Shown here one piece after another: positions 12,636 through 13,858 of a stretch of 13,858 nt of DNA. The translations under genes and the position numbers were made by a program. The DNA comes from Nitratireductor sp. GTDB lineage: Bacteria > Pseudomonadota > Alphaproteobacteria > Rhizobiales > Rhizobiaceae. The stretch lies in NCBI GenBank assembly GCA_020441735.1, contig JAGRLQ010000398.1, positions 1-13,858 of the forward strand, given 5' to 3'. The notes beneath the pieces were generated by a model. It did no database searches and had not been told where the DNA came from. It saw only the letters and a list, made by a program, of their open reading frames with translations. Every line of letters begins with the position of its first letter. Within the stretch, counting starts at the first letter, position 1.

Positions 12636-13783
12636 ATGGCCTGGCTCTATATGCCGGATATGGCGGCCTCGACATCGGCCTCATGCTCGCCGAACCCGGA
12701 TACCGAACTGTTTGTTACGTTGAACGGGAAGCAAGCTGCGCGGCCAATCTCGTGGCGCGGATGGCAGCGGCGGAGCTACATCAAGCTCCTGTTTGGGACG
12801 ATAGCGGCACCTTCGACGGCCGCCCGTGGTGCGGCAAGGTGGATATCGTCACTGCCGGTTTCCCGTGCCCGGAAGTCTCCATCGCAGGCAAGCGCCGGGG
12901 CGTACACGGTGAGCGGTGGCTTTGGGATGATGTCGCCCGCATTGTTCGCGAGGTGGCGCCGTGGGCGCTCCTTCTCGAAAACGTCCGAGGGCTGCTTTCT
13001 GCCAATGATGGATACGCAATGCGATCTGTTCTCGGAGACCTGGCCGAAATGGGGTTTGATGCGGTCTGGGGAAGTGTTCCGGCTGGCCGACTTGGCGCCG
13101 CCCACGCCCGTGACCGGATTTTCATCGTGGCCCACGCCAGCCAGCCGGGACGAAAAGGGGGGGGCAAGGCGGTGACGCGGCCGGACGGCAAGCAGCGCAC
13201 GGACATGCTGGACTGGGCAGCGGAGCAATGGGCAACGCCGAGGGTGGCCAACAATTCCATGGTGGGCTGGCCGGTCAAGGATGCCCGATCGAGGCTGGAA
13301 GATCAGACGGCGAAATGGGCATCACCGACAAGTTCGGAGGCCGACAAGCTGTCATCCGGAGTGCGCAATACACCGAGCGTAACGGAACAGGCGAAACTTT
13401 GGGCGACACCGAGGGCGCACGAAGTGGGCAACTACACCCGCGACCGGGGCAACCCGGACAAGGAACGATTGAGCCTGACTGGTATGGCGGCGGACTTCCA
13501 CTCGCGCCGCCGGGCCCTGCTGACGACGCTGCCTGGTGCCGCGTCATCGAAAGCGCGCCCGAGGCTATCCCCGTCGTTTACGGAATGGATGATGGATCTA
13601 CCAAAAGGGTGGACCGATTACGAATGTGTGGAAACGGGGTTTTCCCGCTGGCTCCGGCATATGCGTGGCGCATTGGATGCGCTGCCCTTGCCGCCATGTA
13701 TGGGGAGGCTGCCCTCTCGACATTCGGTGGAGCCGAATTGTCTGCCGGGCCCGCGCTCCCTGCAACGGGAGACGCTTGAATGA
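12632..13783 (+). CDS. C5-cytosine DNA methyltransferase, frameshifted (motifs I-VIII in this frame)
   Basis: Residues 1-170 are a cytosine-5 methyltransferase: motif I YAGYGGLDIGL, motif II around YVERE, the catalytic Cys79 in motif IV (GFPCPEVSIAGKRRG), motif VI ENVRG (116-120) and motif VIII AAHARDRIFIVAHA. After the G8 tract at 13157-13164 this frame carries an unrelated tail with WATP/WASP repeats and no motif X. The expected motif X (RVDRLRMCGNGV, then FPLAPAYAWR) is in another frame at 13606-13671 and would be joined by a -1 shift at the G tract. As sequenced, the 383-aa product lacks the target-recognition end and motif X and should be inactive unless ribosomes slip. The GTG start has GGAGGAGG upstream. 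Confidence 0.88.
   Translation: MNGLALYAGYGGLDIGLMLAEPGYRTVCYVEREASCAANLVARMAAAELHQAPVWDDSGTFDGRPWCGKVDIVTAGFPCPEVSIAGKRRGVHGERWLWDDVARIVREVAPWALLLENVRGLLSANDGYAMRSVLGDLAEMGFDAVWGSVPAGRLGAAHARDRIFIVAHASQPGRKGGGKAVTRPDGKQRTDMLDWAAEQWATPRVANNSMVGWPVKDARSRLEDQTAKWASPTSSEADKLSSGVRNTPSVTEQAKLWATPRAHEVGNYTRDRGNPDKERLSLTGMAADFHSRRRALLTTLPGAASSKARPRLSPSFTEWMMDLPKGWTDYECVETGFSRWLRHMRGALDALPLPPCMGRLPSRHSVEPNCLPGPRSLQRETLE
12636..13175 (+). other. Overlapping +1 reading frame, first part (W-x-T-P frame)
   Basis: Starting at ATG 12636, four bases after the methyltransferase GTG and served by the same GGAGGAGG, a frame of 179 codons runs inside the methyltransferase gene. It contains PISWRGWQRRSYIKLLFGTI, APSTAARGAARWISSLPVSR, LFSETWPKWGLMRSGE and SSWPTPASRDEKGG. 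From memory these phrases match a common phage protein family, though members of that family may themselves be methyltransferase frames. It stops at 13175. A -1 shift at the G8 tract would carry it into the frame with WATP (13229), WASP (13316), WATP (13400) and the ending LSPSFTEWMMDLPKGWTD (from about 13568). Whether it is translated is not known. Confidence 0.4.
13157..13164 (+). repeat. G8 homopolymer tract, frameshift point
   Basis: AAAA at 13153-13156 is followed by eight G at 13157-13164. In the methyltransferase frame it reads AAA GGG GGG GGC. The tract is exactly where the methyltransferase leaves its frame. Its form suits ribosomal -1 slippage, replication slippage (phase variation) or a sequencing error. 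Confidence 0.9.
13165..13779 (+). pseudogene. C-terminal part of the C5-methyltransferase in the -1 frame
   Basis: Read in the frame reached by a -1 shift at the G tract, this stretch is open to the TGA at 13777-13779. It has a Gly/Arg-rich, repetitive linker (AMGNAEGGQQFHGGL, LGDTEGARSGQL) and then a proper methyltransferase end: WCRVIESAPEAIPVVYGMDD, GSTKRVDRLRMCGNGVFPLA, PAYAWRIGCAALAAM. That is motif X with its ALGN-like core (MCGNGV). Joined to the 12632 part, the enzyme would have about 380 aa, a normal size for the family. The stop is directly followed by the next ATG at 13780, the tight spacing expected of the true gene end in this operon. Confidence 0.82.
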
Positions 13784-13858
13784 GCGCCTATCTGCTCGGC
13801 ATAGGCTTTCGGGCCGATATGGGGACGCCGACGCGCAAGCTCGTTCTGCTGCGGCTGA
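13780..13858 (+). CDS. Start of a probable replication-initiator or HTH protein (partial)
   Basis: Only 26 codons are in the window: MSAYLLGIGFRADMGTPTRK followed by LVLLRL. This opening resembles phage helix-turn-helix replication proteins, which often begin with a short helix, a Pro-Thr-x-Lys-Leu-Val-Leu stretch and a helix of a winged helix. The ATG overlaps the end of the frame ending at 13783 (ATGA) and directly follows the stop of the frame ending at 13779. The rest lies beyond the window, so the assignment is tentative. Confidence 0.5.
   Translation, partial: MSAYLLGIGFRADMGTPTRKLVLLRL

Overview
The window looks like the left end and early region of a temperate phage (prophage) of an alphaproteobacterium, most likely of the Hyphomicrobiales (rhizobial) group. 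The reasons are the high-GC codon use, the tRNA-Ser attachment core, the chain of ATGA/GTGA stop-start overlaps and the gene families present. This is inference from recalled families; no search was run. No structural or lysis genes are present, and the right end of the element is not in the window.

Layout. Bases 1-25 match the D-arm/anticodon-arm part of a tRNA-Ser(GCU) gene, the probable attachment core. A leftward operon follows (2736 down to 101): a 108-aa protein, a 59-aa protein, an internally shortened DUF5131 (Gp37/Gp68) protein, an excisionase-like HTH protein, a tyrosine integrase, and a two-helix membrane protein next to the att core. It is read from pL (TTGACA-N17-GCTATA). At 2984-3760 is a WYL-TerB fusion protein. 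It converges with a LexA/CI-type repressor (4370-3768), which is divergent from a cro-like gene (4465-4746) read from pR. Four 17-bp palindromes, ATAGC-N7-GCTAT, lie as pairs at pL and pR and are very probably the repressor operators.

At 4780-4854 there is a phage-borne initiator-type tRNA(CAU) with odd D- and T-loops. About 330 bp of gene-free, highly structured sequence follow it. From 5185 to the window end a tightly coupled rightward early operon encodes small proteins, a winged-helix-like protein, an N6-adenine DNA methyltransferase, a cupin, an XRE regulator, a PD-(D/E)XK-like nuclease, an SNF2-type helicase, an ASCH-like protein, a C5-cytosine methyltransferase and the start of a probable replication protein. 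The operon is interrupted by one opposite-strand DUF4145 gene (7745-6999), a likely cargo or defence gene.

The most interesting observations are the following. (1) The C5-methyltransferase is frameshifted at a G8 tract: motifs I-VIII are in one frame, motif X is one frame over, and a second, overlapping frame stays open along the whole gene and carries W-x-T-P repeats. (2) A 16-bp tandem duplication breaks the gene at 5740 and fuses it in frame to its neighbour. (3) The initiator-like tRNA has lost both partners of the usual D-loop/T-loop contact. (4) The pL and pR switches are mirror images.
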